From: Pseudomonadota bacterium | GTDB taxonomy: Bacteria > Desulfobacterota > Desulfovibrionia > Desulfovibrionales > Desulfovibrionaceae | Assembly: GCA_023399375.1 (NCBI GenBank) | Contig: JAEWPX010000063.1 | Coordinates: forward strand, 1 to 33,532 | DNA: 33,532 nucleotides | Reading direction: 5' to 3' | Shown here: piece by piece, positions 1 through 7,109 of the stretch | Position numbering within the stretch: the stretch's first letter is position 1 | Layout: each line of letters opens with the position of its first letter | Made by a program: the position numbers and the translations under genes | The notes under the pieces: generated by a model | The model's database searches: none | What the model saw: only the letters and a program-made list of their open reading frames with translations | What the model was told of the DNA's origin: nothing

Positions 1-5
1 GTGCT

Positions 6-34
6 GGCCGGCTTTGCGGCCTGCTGGGCCGGCC
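6..34. repeat. Inverted repeat near the left window edge
   Basis: GGCCGGC (6-12) / GCCGGCC (28-34) with a 15-nt loop. Short, but its position relative to repeat copy 1 mirrors the 33484-33532 hairpin relative to copy 4. Confidence 0.45.
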
Positions 35-52
35 CATTTCCGCGACCACAGA

Positions 53-155
53 CCCCGACGCCCCGTCCACCGACCACGCTTCCACCCGCTTACCGCTCCC
101 CCGTCGGGGAGGTCCAGGAGGGGATCATCCCCTCCTGGCCGCCGGAGGCATCTTC
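53..155 (-). repeat. Dispersed 3'-end repeat element, copy 1
   Basis: Read on the minus strand, this begins GAAGATGCCTCCGGCGGCC, makes a hairpin CCAGGAGGGG/CCCCTCCTGG, then a second small stem CTCCCC/GGGGAG, and continues with GGTAAGCGGGTGGAAGCG. It matches copy 4 at 33371 with only a few differences over about 85 nt. It starts about 35 nt after the stop codon of the upstream permease, in that gene's sense orientation. The role is probably a transcript 3'-end or mRNA-stability structure (inference). There is no T-run, so it is not a classical intrinsic terminator. Confidence 0.8.
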
Positions 156-189
156 CTCTTCATCTCCCTCTTCCCACTCCGCCCCCTCT

Positions 190-885
190 CTAACGTCCGC
201 GTGCCTGGTAGCGGTTGATATGCCGTTCCAGCCAGCGCGACAGTTCGGTCAGGCAGAAGCAGATCACGAAATAGAGCAGGGCGATGGTGATGAAGATTTC
301 GGTGGGTGCGGTCAGGGTGCGGTTGTTGATTTGCGTGGCGGCCTTGGTAAGTTCGTTGACGCCGATGATGAACGCGAGCGACGTGTCTTTGGTCAAGGAA
401 ACGAACTGGTTGACGAAGGACGGAATCATGTTGAAGAGCGCCTGGGGCAGGATCACGTGGATCATGGTCTGGGCGTGGGAGAGGCCTGTGCCGCGGGCGG
501 CTTCCATTTGTCCTTTGGGCAGGGATTCGACGCCGGCGCGGACGATTTCCGCGATGTAGGCGCTGGTGAAGACGATGAGCGCGATGAGGGCGCTTTGGGC
601 CTCGGGCAGGGTTTTGCCCAAGAGCACCGGGGCCAGGAAATAGAACCAGAACACGACCATGAGCAGCGGCGTGCCCCGGATGATCTCGATGTAGGCCATG
701 GCCGGCCAGCGCAGCTTGCGGTTTTTGGCGATGCGCATGAGGCCGATGCCGAGCCCCAGCCAGAATGCGCCGAAGATACCGCCCACGGCGAGGATGGCGG
801 TCATGGCCAGGCCGCCGAGCGGCCCCTTGGGGAAGGCTCCGACGAGCAGGTAATCGAGGTTGTTGGCGACGACGTTCCAGTGCAT
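190..885 (-). CDS. Polar amino-acid ABC transporter permease (second permease)
   Basis: Inner-membrane permease of the His/Glu/Gln/Arg ABC importer family, 231 aa. It has an N-terminal membrane segment at about residues 20-45 and further helices to about 220. The EAA loop reads EAARGTGLSHAQTMIHVILP at about 128-147, the cytoplasmic contact for the ATPase. It lies 12 nt after the stop of the first permease, so it is certainly co-transcribed and probably translationally coupled; a GGGGA stretch precedes the ATG. Two permeases of unequal sequence fit a heteromeric channel as in GltJ/GltK. Substrate is not determined from sequence; acidic amino acids or glutamine are the usual substrates of this type. 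It is the last gene of a four-gene operon. Confidence 0.93.
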   Translation of the reverse strand: MHWNVVANNLDYLLVGAFPKGPLGGLAMTAILAVGGIFGAFWLGLGIGLMRIAKNRKLRWPAMAYIEIIRGTPLLMVVFWFYFLAPVLLGKTLPEAQSALIALIVFTSAYIAEIVRAGVESLPKGQMEAARGTGLSHAQTMIHVILPQALFNMIPSFVNQFVSLTKDTSLAFIIGVNELTKAATQINNRTLTAPTEIFITIALLYFVICFCLTELSRWLERHINRYQARGR

Positions 886-897
886 GGCGCGTTCCCC

Positions 898-1599
898 CTA
901 GTGCGACCGCACGCGAAGCACGCGCCGGTTGTAGAGGTTGACGCCGAGGGAAACGAGCAGGGAGATGCACAGGTACATGGCCGTGGACACGGTGAAGGCT
1001 TCGAAGCCGTGGAAGGTGTGCGCCTCGATCTGGCGGGCCATGTAGGTCAGGTCCATGACGCCGATGGTCATGACCAGCGACGAGTTCTTGATGAGGTTGA
1101 GAAACTGGGAAATGAGCGGCGGAATGATGACGCGGAAGGCTTGCGGCAGGATCACGTAGGCCATGGCCTGGGTGAAGGACAAACCGCAGGCGCGCGACGC
1201 CTCGAGCTGGTTTTTCGGGATGGAGAAGATGCCGGAGCGGATCTCCTCGGCAATGAATGCGCTGGTGTAGACGGTGAGTGCGATGACGCCGCAGGCGAAT
1301 TCGAAATCGCGCTTGTAGAGCCACTCGTTGACCACGTTCGGCAGCACGTTGTAGGAGCCGAAATACCAGAAGAATATCTGGACCAGCAGCGGCGTGTTGC
1401 GAAAAAATTCGGTATAGGAAGCGCTGAACCAGACCAGCGGCCTGACCTTGGACAGGCGCATGACGGCGATGACCGTGCCGAGCGCCAGGGACAGGACGAT
1501 GGAGATGGCGGAGATGTGCAGCGTGGTGACGAGGCCGGACACGAGCCACTGCCCGTATTCGCCGCTGACCACCTGGCCGAAGTCGAATTGGTACGCCAA
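898..1599 (-). CDS. Polar amino-acid ABC transporter permease (first permease)
   Basis: Inner-membrane permease of a polar amino-acid ABC importer, 233 aa. The EAA loop EASRACGLSFTQAMAYVILP is visible at about residues 127-146, and several hydrophobic helices flank it. The best start is the TTG at 1599, because the protein then begins at the conserved N-terminus and no ATG lies closer in frame. A GGGGAA stretch lies about 10 nt upstream. The TTG start, and a 148-nt structured gap separating it from the binding-protein gene, both suggest lower expression than the binding protein, as is normal for such operons. It pairs with the permease immediately downstream. Confidence 0.92.
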   Translation of the reverse strand: MAYQFDFGQVVSGEYGQWLVSGLVTTLHISAISIVLSLALGTVIAVMRLSKVRPLVWFSASYTEFFRNTPLLVQIFFWYFGSYNVLPNVVNEWLYKRDFEFACGVIALTVYTSAFIAEEIRSGIFSIPKNQLEASRACGLSFTQAMAYVILPQAFRVIIPPLISQFLNLIKNSSLVMTIGVMDLTYMARQIEAHTFHGFEAFTVSTAMYLCISLLVSLGVNLYNRRVLRVRSH

Positions 1600-1631
1600 G
1601 GATGTTCCCCAAACCCTCGATTGTCGTTGCC

Positions 1632-1737
1632 CGCCTGACCCGCCGTCCGCGCCGCCCGGATGTCTCCGGCCGGCGCGGACGGCGTCTTACCGCCCCGGAA
1701 GCGGAGCGGCAGCCCGACCCGGACGGCGGGTCAGGCG
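1632..1737 (-). promoter_or_regulatory. Overlapping alternative hairpins between binding protein and permease genes
   Basis: Two perfect inverted repeats compete for the same bases. Pair A has 14-nt arms (1641-1654 with 1671-1684, CGCCGTCCGCGCCG). Pair B has 17-nt arms (1632-1648 with 1721-1737, CGCCTGACCCGCCGTCC). Positions 1641-1648 take part in both, so only one can form. It sits in the mRNA directly after the binding-protein stop codon. A likely role is 3'-end protection of the binding-protein mRNA and attenuation of read-through into the permeases (inference). Confidence 0.7.
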
Positions 1738-1747
1738 CGTGCGCGGC

Positions 1748-2566
1748 CTACGGCCACAGCTCCATCTTCCAGGTCAGCGGCAAGTAGTCCTTCTTGCCCT
1801 TGCCGAACCACTTCTCGTAGATCTTCTGGTATTCGCCGGTTTCCCACATGTTCATCAGCGCCAGGTTGACGAAGTCGCGGAACTTGGAGTCGTTTTCCGG
1901 CAGGCCCAGGCCGTAGGGCTCGGGGGAGATGTAGTCGCCGACGATTTCCCAGGCGTCCGGGTTGTCGTCGCTGTTCTTGATGCCGACGAGAATGGACTCG
2001 TCCGTGGTCATGGCCTGCACCTTGCCCTGCTTGAGGGCGAGAAAGGCCTCGGGGTAGGTTTCGAAGGAAATGACGGTGCAGTCGGGCTGGGCCTTCTTCA
2101 CGTTCTGCTCGGAGGTGGAGCCCTTGACCGAGGCGACCTTCTTGCCGGCGAGGTCGGCCGCGGAATTGACGCCGCCGCCCTTTTTGACCAGCAGCTTCTG
2201 GCCGGTCATGAAATAGGTGATGGAGAAGTCGACCTGATCCTCGCGCTCCTTCTTGTGGGTCATGGTGGCGGCCACGATGTCCACCGCGCCCTGGCCGAGC
2301 ATGGGGATGCGCGTGGAGGAGGTGACGGGCTTGAGTTCCAGCTTCACGCCCAGGCGCTTGGCCAGGGCTTCCATGATGTCGATTTCGAAGCCCACGATCT
2401 GGTTGGTCTTTTCGTCCACGTAGCCGAAGGGCGGCTGGGAGTCCTTGACGCCGGCGACGAGGGCCCCGCGCGCTTTGATGTCGTCGAGCTTGCCGGCGGT
2501 GGCGAACGGGGCCGCGCACAGGACGGCGAGGCAGACAAGGGTCGAGATCCAGGCAGTTTTGCGCAT
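1748..2566 (-). CDS. Amino-acid ABC transporter periplasmic binding protein (family 3)
   Basis: Solute-binding protein of the family-3 (SBP_bac_3) class, 272 aa, exported to the periplasm. The N-terminus is a signal peptide (MRKT, a hydrophobic run, then a cleavage-type APFATAG at about residue 24). The mature start KLDDIKARGALVAGVKDSQP is typical of the family, as are PFGYVD, GFEIDIMEALAKRLGVKLEL and the hinge VDIVAATMTHKKERE. The chosen ATG has a strong AAGGAGGC site 7 nt upstream. The same frame is open further upstream, but that part is only the reverse-frame shadow of the ATPase gene. It delivers the amino acid to the two downstream permeases; the ligand cannot be assigned. Confidence 0.95.
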   Translation of the reverse strand: MRKTAWISTLVCLAVLCAAPFATAGKLDDIKARGALVAGVKDSQPPFGYVDEKTNQIVGFEIDIMEALAKRLGVKLELKPVTSSTRIPMLGQGAVDIVAATMTHKKEREDQVDFSITYFMTGQKLLVKKGGGVNSAADLAGKKVASVKGSTSEQNVKKAQPDCTVISFETYPEAFLALKQGKVQAMTTDESILVGIKNSDDNPDAWEIVGDYISPEPYGLGLPENDSKFRDFVNLALMNMWETGEYQKIYEKWFGKGKKDYLPLTWKMELWP

Positions 2567-2622
2567 GGAAGCCTCCTTCGGGGCGGTTGGGGTGTTTTTT
2601 CTCCGGGCCGCGGAAAAGGTGT

Positions 2623-3351
2623 TCACAAAATTTCCTTGAGAAACAGCTTGGTGCGCTCGTGGCGGGGATTGCGGAAGAACTCCCCGGGGGGCGCGCCCTC
2701 GATGATCTCGCCGTGGTCCATGAACACCACCCGGTCGGCGACCTCGCGGGCGAAGCCCATTTCGTGGGTCACGCACAGCATGGTCATGCCGTCGCGGGCC
2801 AGATCCTTCATGACGCTCAGCACCTCGTTGATCATTTCCGGGTCGAGCGCCGAGGTGGGCTCGTCGAAGAGCATGACCTTGGGGTGCATGGCCAGGGCCC
2901 GGGCGATGGCCACCCGCTGCTGCTGCCCGCCCGAGAGTTCGGCCGGGTACTTTTTGGCCTGCGCGTGGATGCCCACGCGGTCGAGCAGGGAAAGCGCCAG
3001 CTCCTCGGCCTCCTTGCGGGCCATTTTTTTGACCTTGATCGGGGCCAGGGTGATGTTTTTGAGCACCGAGAGGTGAGGATAGAGGTTGAACTGCTGGAAC
3101 ACGATGCCGATGTCGCAGCGTAGGCGGTTGACGTCGATGTCGTCGCCGTGGATGTCGTGGCCGTCGAAGAGAATGTGGCCTTTTTGGTATTCCTCGAGCC
3201 GGTTGACGCAGCGGATCAGCGTGGACTTGCCCGATCCGGACGGGCCGCAGATGACGAGCACCTCGCCCGGCTCGACGGCGTCGGAAATGCCTTTGAGGAC
3301 GTGAAATTCGCCGTACCATTTCTGGACGTTGTGAAATTCGATCATGGGCAT
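2623..3351 (-). CDS. Polar amino-acid ABC transporter ATP-binding protein
   Basis: Cytoplasmic ATPase of the amino-acid importer, 242 aa (GlnQ/GltL/HisP size). Walker A is GPSGSGKST at about residues 37-45, the signature is LSGGQQQRVAIARALA at about 140, Walker B is VMLFDEPTSALDPE just after it, and the switch His lies in VTHEMGFA. Start is MPMIEFHNV at 3351 (or MIEF at 3345). An AAGGAA stretch lies 11 nt upstream of 3351. The upstream extension to 3501 has no family similarity. First gene of the operon ATPase-binding protein-permease-permease, which is a common order for this class. Confidence 0.95.
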   Translation of the reverse strand: MPMIEFHNVQKWYGEFHVLKGISDAVEPGEVLVICGPSGSGKSTLIRCVNRLEEYQKGHILFDGHDIHGDDIDVNRLRCDIGIVFQQFNLYPHLSVLKNITLAPIKVKKMARKEAEELALSLLDRVGIHAQAKKYPAELSGGQQQRVAIARALAMHPKVMLFDEPTSALDPEMINEVLSVMKDLARDGMTMLCVTHEMGFAREVADRVVFMDHGEIIEGAPPGEFFRNPRHERTKLFLKEIL

Positions 3352-3438
3352 GGGCGCGACAATTCCTTTTCCGCCAAACCGCGGCCAGAGGCCCGGCGGC
3401 GATCGGGTGGCAGATATCAGAGCAATCCGTAATGAGCC

Positions 3439-3467
3439 AAGATGCGGCAATACGGCCATTTTGTCAA
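3439..3467 (-). promoter_or_regulatory. Sigma-70-type promoter for the ABC importer operon
   Basis: On the minus strand a perfect -35 TTGACA (3462-3467) is followed after 17 nt by CATCTT (3439-3444, 3 of 6 to the -10 consensus). This would give a leader of about 80 nt before the ATPase start at 3351. The intergenic gap (3352-3560) also serves the divergent phosphatase gene. Confidence 0.5.
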
Positions 3468-3560
3468 ACACGGCGGAACACTGGAGCGCTTCGGCTCCCA
3501 AGCGATTTTCCGTTGCGCAGGAAGCGGCCCTTCCGTAATCATATCGGTCAGGGAGCGACG

Positions 3561-5714
3561 ATGCGGCTGCGGTGGAAATTTTTTCTGGTCCTTTTGGCCT
3601 TCAGCCTGGTGCCGCTTGTGGCGCTCACGGGATTTACCCGCGGCAACGTCATCCGGCTCGGCCGGGCCATCGCCGACGAAGGCCGGGAAATCCTGACGGG
3701 CATCATCAAAAACGAGCTGCGCCAGACCGCCGAGGACTATGCCCTGGTGCTGCGGCGCTCGAAAAGCGCCATGGACTTCAGCGTCACGGTGCTGGCTTCC
3801 GAGGCCGAACGGGCCGTGGCCGGCGCGGGAGCCCGGGCCGCCGACCCCACGCCGGTCTACCGCGCGCCGGACGTGGCCGCCGCGCGCAACGCCCCTCCGG
3901 ACATGGCCGACGACGCGGCCTACGCCAAACGGCTGGCCGACGGCGGCAGCGAACGCCTGCCCATCAGCCGCGACGCGCCCGTGATCTACCGACCGCCCGG
4001 CGCCCGGGGGAAAAACGGCGAGGACGTGCGCCTCGCGTCCCTGGGGCCGACCTTTTCCCTGCTGCGCGCCGAACTCGGCGACCTGCTGCTGTTCGCCTCC
4101 GTGACCCTGGAAGACGGCAGTCACGTCTCCTTCCCCGGCCACGCCGGCTATCCCGCGGACTACGATCCGCGGGAGCGGCCCTGGTACACGGCGGCCAAGG
4201 CGGCCTTCGCCCCCTTCGCCCCGGCCGGCGGCCCCGTCATCTGGAACGCACCGGCCGTGGACGCCGCCACGGGACAGGTGACGCTCACGCTTTCCAAGGC
4301 GCTGGCCGGACCCGGCGGCCGCTTCCTCGGCGTGGCCAGCCTGGACGTGCCCCTGGCGCGGGTGCTCCAGGAGCAGGAGATCGCCTCCCAGTGGTCCGAG
4401 GCCATGCGCACCTTCCTCGTCGCCCCGGCCCTGGACCCGGCCACGGGCCGCGACAGCCTCTACGTCTGGGCCCAACGTTCCTACGAAAACCACGTGCCGG
4501 ACTGGAAGAGCGCCATCAACTTCGAGCGCCTCTCCTCGCCGGACACGGCCCGATTCGGCGCGCTGCTGGCCGCCCTGAAACGCGGCGGAGCGGGCGCGGC
4601 GGAGCTTCCCTACAACGGCGAGGACGCCTTCTGGGCCTACTCGCGGTTCATGGACGACGCCTATTTCCTCATCATCGTGCCCAAGTCCATGCTCGCGCCC
4701 CTGGCCGAGCAGGCCACGCAGGAAATCGGCGCGGCCGTGGGCAACCTGCTGCGCCTTTCCGGCGGCGCGATGCTGGCCGTGCTGGCCGCGGCCACGGTTG
4801 CCGCGCTGTGGATCACCAAGGCGTTCGTGCGGCCGATGATGGCCATGATCGACGCCTGGAAGCGCCTGGGGCGGGGGGATTTTTCCGTGCGCCTGGAATA
4901 CCGTCTCAAGGACGAACGCCAGGCCCTCGTGGACGCCTTCAACGAGACCGTGCCGGTACTGGCCGACCATATGCGGCTGCAACGCTCCCTGGAACTGGCC
5001 CAGGAGGTGCAGCGGAACCTGCTGCCCGCGGCGCCGCCCGTCGTGCCCGGGCTCGACATCGCCGGCGCGGCCATCGCCTGCGACGAGACCGGCGGCGACT
5101 ACCTCGACTACCGGGCCGTGGACCGCGAGGGAGAGGTCTGCCTGGATACGGCCGTGGGCGACGTGACCGGACACGGCGTGCCCTCGGCCCTGCTCATGGC
5201 CACGGCGCGGGCGCTGCTTCTGGCCACCGAGGACAGCGAGACCCCCGCCCAGCGCGTGACCCGCGCCAACCGGCTGCTGTGCCGCGACGTGGGCGATTCG
5301 GGCCGGTTCATGACCCTGCTCGGCATGGAGGTGCGGCCCCGCACGGGGGTGGCGCGCTACGTGCGGGCCGGGCACGACCCGGTCATCCTCTACGATCCAG
5401 ACGCCGATTGTTTCGAGCAATGGCCGGGCAAGGGCCTGCCGCTCGGCATCGAGCCGGAATACCGCTACGCGGAGACCGTCATGCCCTTCGACCGGCCGGG
5501 GCTCGTCCTGGTCATCGGCACGGACGGCATCTGGGAGGCCCGCAACGCCTCGGGCGCGATGTACGGCAAGGACCGGCTCATGGAAACGGTGCGCGGCGCG
5601 GCGCGGGGGTCCGCGGCGGAAATCGTCGCGGCCGTCATCACGGAATTGGCCGCCTACCGCGGCACGGTCCGCCAGGAGGACGACGTCACCCTGGTGGTGG
5701 TCAAGAAGATCTGA
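3561..5714 (+). CDS. Membrane sensor phosphatase: dCache-HAMP-SpoIIE/PP2C
   Basis: 717-aa membrane-bound serine phosphatase of the RsbU/SpoIIE type, probably controlling an anti-sigma or anti-anti-sigma partner switch. TM1 is at about residues 7-24. A long extracytoplasmic region follows with the Cache signature RPWYTAAK (about 205-212). TM2 is at about 410-430, then a HAMP-like linker, a helix LAQEVQRNLLP at about 485, and the PP2C domain to the end. Metal-site motifs are present: GGDYLDY, GDVTGHGVPSALLMA, TDGIWEARN and QEDDVTLVV. The ATG at 3561 has GGGAG 5 nt upstream and places TM1 at the very N-terminus; the open frame back to 3432 looks non-coding. No STAS or anti-sigma partner lies in the window. 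The divergent amino-acid importer is suggestive of, but does not prove, an amino-acid ligand. Confidence 0.9.
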   Translation: MRLRWKFFLVLLAFSLVPLVALTGFTRGNVIRLGRAIADEGREILTGIIKNELRQTAEDYALVLRRSKSAMDFSVTVLASEAERAVAGAGARAADPTPVYRAPDVAAARNAPPDMADDAAYAKRLADGGSERLPISRDAPVIYRPPGARGKNGEDVRLASLGPTFSLLRAELGDLLLFASVTLEDGSHVSFPGHAGYPADYDPRERPWYTAAKAAFAPFAPAGGPVIWNAPAVDAATGQVTLTLSKALAGPGGRFLGVASLDVPLARVLQEQEIASQWSEAMRTFLVAPALDPATGRDSLYVWAQRSYENHVPDWKSAINFERLSSPDTARFGALLAALKRGGAGAAELPYNGEDAFWAYSRFMDDAYFLIIVPKSMLAPLAEQATQEIGAAVGNLLRLSGGAMLAVLAAATVAALWITKAFVRPMMAMIDAWKRLGRGDFSVRLEYRLKDERQALVDAFNETVPVLADHMRLQRSLELAQEVQRNLLPAAPPVVPGLDIAGAAIACDETGGDYLDYRAVDREGEVCLDTAVGDVTGHGVPSALLMATARALLLATEDSETPAQRVTRANRLLCRDVGDSGRFMTLLGMEVRPRTGVARYVRAGHDPVILYDPDADCFEQWPGKGLPLGIEPEYRYAETVMPFDRPGLVLVIGTDGIWEARNASGAMYGKDRLMETVRGAARGSAAEIVAAVITELAAYRGTVRQEDDVTLVVVKKI

Positions 5715-5715
5715 A

Positions 5716-5747
5716 AAAGGCCGGGCGCACACGCATGCCCGGCCTTT
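5716..5747. terminator. Bidirectional intrinsic terminator
   Basis: Perfect 11-bp stem AAAGGCCGGGC (5716-5726) / GCCCGGCCTTT (5737-5747) with a 10-nt loop. On the minus strand it ends in five T (end of the 3D-domain gene); on the plus strand it follows the phosphatase stop by one base and ends in only three T. It separates two convergent genes. Confidence 0.85.
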
Positions 5748-5772
5748 CCTCCGGGCGCGGCGGAAGCCGCGC

Positions 5773-6198
5773 TCAGCTCTCCGCTTCCGTTGCGGACTCG
5801 AGGAGCGTCACCTCGATGCCCGTCTTCTTTCCGATCTTGCGGGCTGCGGCCATGTTGGGCACGGCCACGTCGATGGTGCGCCGGAAGCGCTGGTGCATGG
5901 TATCTTCTATGATGAACACGCCGAGGCCCTCGATGTGGATCCTGTCGCCGAACTCCCAGCCGGCGCGCAGCAGGTCCCGGGAGACGGCCACGATGCCCGG
6001 CCGGATTGGCGTACCGAGGGCGGTGCCGGATTTGGTGCCCGGCCCGCCGTTTTCCCGGGGGGAAGGGGTGTAGGCGGTGACCGTGGCGGCGATGCGTTTT
6101 TTCGGGGAATACTTTCCCGTATGAACTTTCTTGCCTTGGGAAGCCTCGACAGTAACGGCTAAGGTTAACGCCATAACAAAGAATACAAAGACTCTCAT
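5773..6198 (-). CDS. Secreted 3D-domain protein (predicted cell-wall enzyme)
   Basis: 141-aa exported protein. The N-terminus MRVFVFFVMALTLAVTVEAS is a signal peptide. The rest is a 3D (Asp-rich, MltA/RpfB C-terminal-like) domain: AATVTAYTPSPRENGGPG, SGTALGTPIRPGIVAVSRDL, FGDRIHIEGLGVFIIEDTM and RRTIDVAVPN, with Asp in EDTM and TIDV as expected catalytic or fold residues. Such domains sit in lytic transglycosylases and resuscitation-type peptidoglycan enzymes. Here the domain stands alone, as in other short stationary-phase or germination 3D proteins, so a catalytic role is not proven. The start at 6198 gives a clean signal peptide with GGAGAG about 10 nt upstream; the frame extends to 6408 without a plausible protein. 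Confidence 0.85.
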   Translation of the reverse strand: MRVFVFFVMALTLAVTVEASQGKKVHTGKYSPKKRIAATVTAYTPSPRENGGPGTKSGTALGTPIRPGIVAVSRDLLRAGWEFGDRIHIEGLGVFIIEDTMHQRFRRTIDVAVPNMAAARKIGKKTGIEVTLLESATEAES

Positions 6199-6393
6199 GC
6201 TGCACGACTCTCCACGCAGCGCCGATGCAATATCCGTCGATCCGGCGACGGGTTGCCCCGGCTGCTGGCAAGACGATCCCGGCTGCGGCGGGCATGGATC
6301 GGGTGACTTCGGTGATGCGAGGAATACTCTCGGAGATGAAGCGAGCCGCGAGGGTGATACGGAGTGATTCTCGGTCCGTTTTGAAGCGTCGCT

Positions 6394-6421
6394 ACCTAGT
6401 GGAGGCATAGGACCTTGTCAA
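6394..6421 (-). promoter_or_regulatory. Possible promoter of the 3D-domain gene
   Basis: Minus strand: perfect TTGACA (6416-6421) followed after about 17 nt by TAGGTA, a weak -10. If used, the 5' leader is close to 190 nt, unusually long for a small gene. The -35 is clear; the -10 is the weak point. Confidence 0.4.
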
Positions 6422-6466
6422 GCCGAAACACCCCTTCCCAGCCAGGGATCCGTAAAATAATTATTC

Positions 6467-6486
6467 CATAATATCATTATATTATG
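6467..6486. promoter_or_regulatory. Palindromic operator-like site in an A+T island
   Basis: Perfect inverted repeat CATAATAT-CATT-ATATTATG, 8-bp arms with a 4-nt spacer, within about 60 nt of A+T-rich sequence in an otherwise GC-rich window. Size and composition resemble binding sites of the Fur/PerR superfamily (PerR consensus TTATAATNATTATAA), but the match is partial. It lies about 180 nt before the VOC gene and about 50 nt upstream of the putative promoter of the 3D gene. Confidence 0.45.
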
Positions 6487-6663
6487 ATTTTTAGTCGAAA
6501 AAAATACGCCATGTCGCAACGGAAAGGTCCTGCGCCACAGCCTCGGGAATACCCTAGCTTTCCAGGAGAAAATACCTGAAGTCGGCGCGGACTTGCGCCG
6601 TCCGCCCCTCCCGGCTACGATGCTGCCTCGCAAAGGCCGGCCGTCGCCGGAAGGAGCACGCGC

Positions 6664-7083
6664 ATGTCCGTCATCCAGATTGCGCCCAGGCTCATGGTCG
6701 AAGATGTCAATCGGACCGTGGCCTTTTACAATGAAATCCTCGGCTTCGCCTTCGCCAAGGGCGTGGACGAAGCCACAGGCCGGTCCGTGACCGGCTGGCC
6801 CGCTCCCGTCCGGCTGGCTTATGCCGAAGTGGCGAGCGGCGACGCCGTCCTCGCGTTCCAGTCCCGTTCCTCCCTGGCCGCCGCGCTGCCGCGCCTGTCC
6901 GAAGCCCGCATCGGCGGCTCGGCCGTCATCGGCCTGCGCTGCGACGACTTCGACGCCGTGGCTGCGCGCCTCGCCGACGCCGTGCCGTTCATCAAGGCCC
7001 CGCACCAGGCCCTGCGCGGCGGGCGGGAACTCAGCATCGAGGACATCAACGGCTACGTGCTGACCCTTTTCGACACTCCATAA
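6664..7083 (+). CDS. VOC-superfamily (glyoxalase/dioxygenase fold) protein
   Basis: 139-aa protein with the vicinal-oxygen-chelate fold. The N-terminal module begins IQIAPRLMVEDVNRTVAFYNEILGF in outline (residues 4-28, the usual beta strand, helix and YxxxLGF), followed by the strand VLAFQSR. A second half has GSAVIGLRCDDFDAV, and the end is ELSIEDINGYVLTLFD, the usual DPdGN-like closing strand. The expected first metal His is not visible at the N-terminus (RLMV in place of HV), so classical glyoxalase I activity is doubtful; it may bind a metal differently or act as a binding protein. GGAAGGAG precedes the ATG by 7 nt. hemL starts 26 nt downstream, suggesting co-transcription. Confidence 0.85.
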   Translation: MSVIQIAPRLMVEDVNRTVAFYNEILGFAFAKGVDEATGRSVTGWPAPVRLAYAEVASGDAVLAFQSRSSLAAALPRLSEARIGGSAVIGLRCDDFDAVAARLADAVPFIKAPHQALRGGRELSIEDINGYVLTLFDTP

Positions 7084-7109
7084 CCGCCAACATCTTCGGA
7101 GCCCGACGC

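Larger units (their letters stand above)
6199..6663. other. 465-nt gene-free regulatory gap
   Basis: Holds the leader and probable promoter of the minus-strand 3D gene (6199-6420), an A+T-rich island (about 6450-6510) quite unlike the surrounding DNA, a 20-nt palindrome inside it, and the leader of the plus-strand VOC gene. Short open frames here show no convincing ribosome site or codon bias. I do not recognise a known riboswitch in the 3D leader; the expected elements of the c-di-AMP (ydaO) and c-di-GMP-I RNAs are absent. Confidence 0.6.

Noticed and set aside
1748..3319. Single 523-aa minus-strand frame covering the binding protein and most of the ATPase region
   Set aside because: Only the last 272 residues are protein-like and have a ribosome site and signal peptide; the first part is the wrong frame of the ATPase gene. 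Not a fusion.
3417..5732. 771-codon minus-strand frame opposite the phosphatase
   Set aside because: Arg/Gly/His-rich shadow; the plus-strand frame has all Cache, HAMP and PP2C motifs.
6199..6408. N-terminal extension of the 3D-domain protein, and a c-di-AMP or c-di-GMP riboswitch in the same leader
   Set aside because: The extension lacks coding character and would bury the signal peptide. The conserved blocks of both riboswitch classes are not found in the right order.
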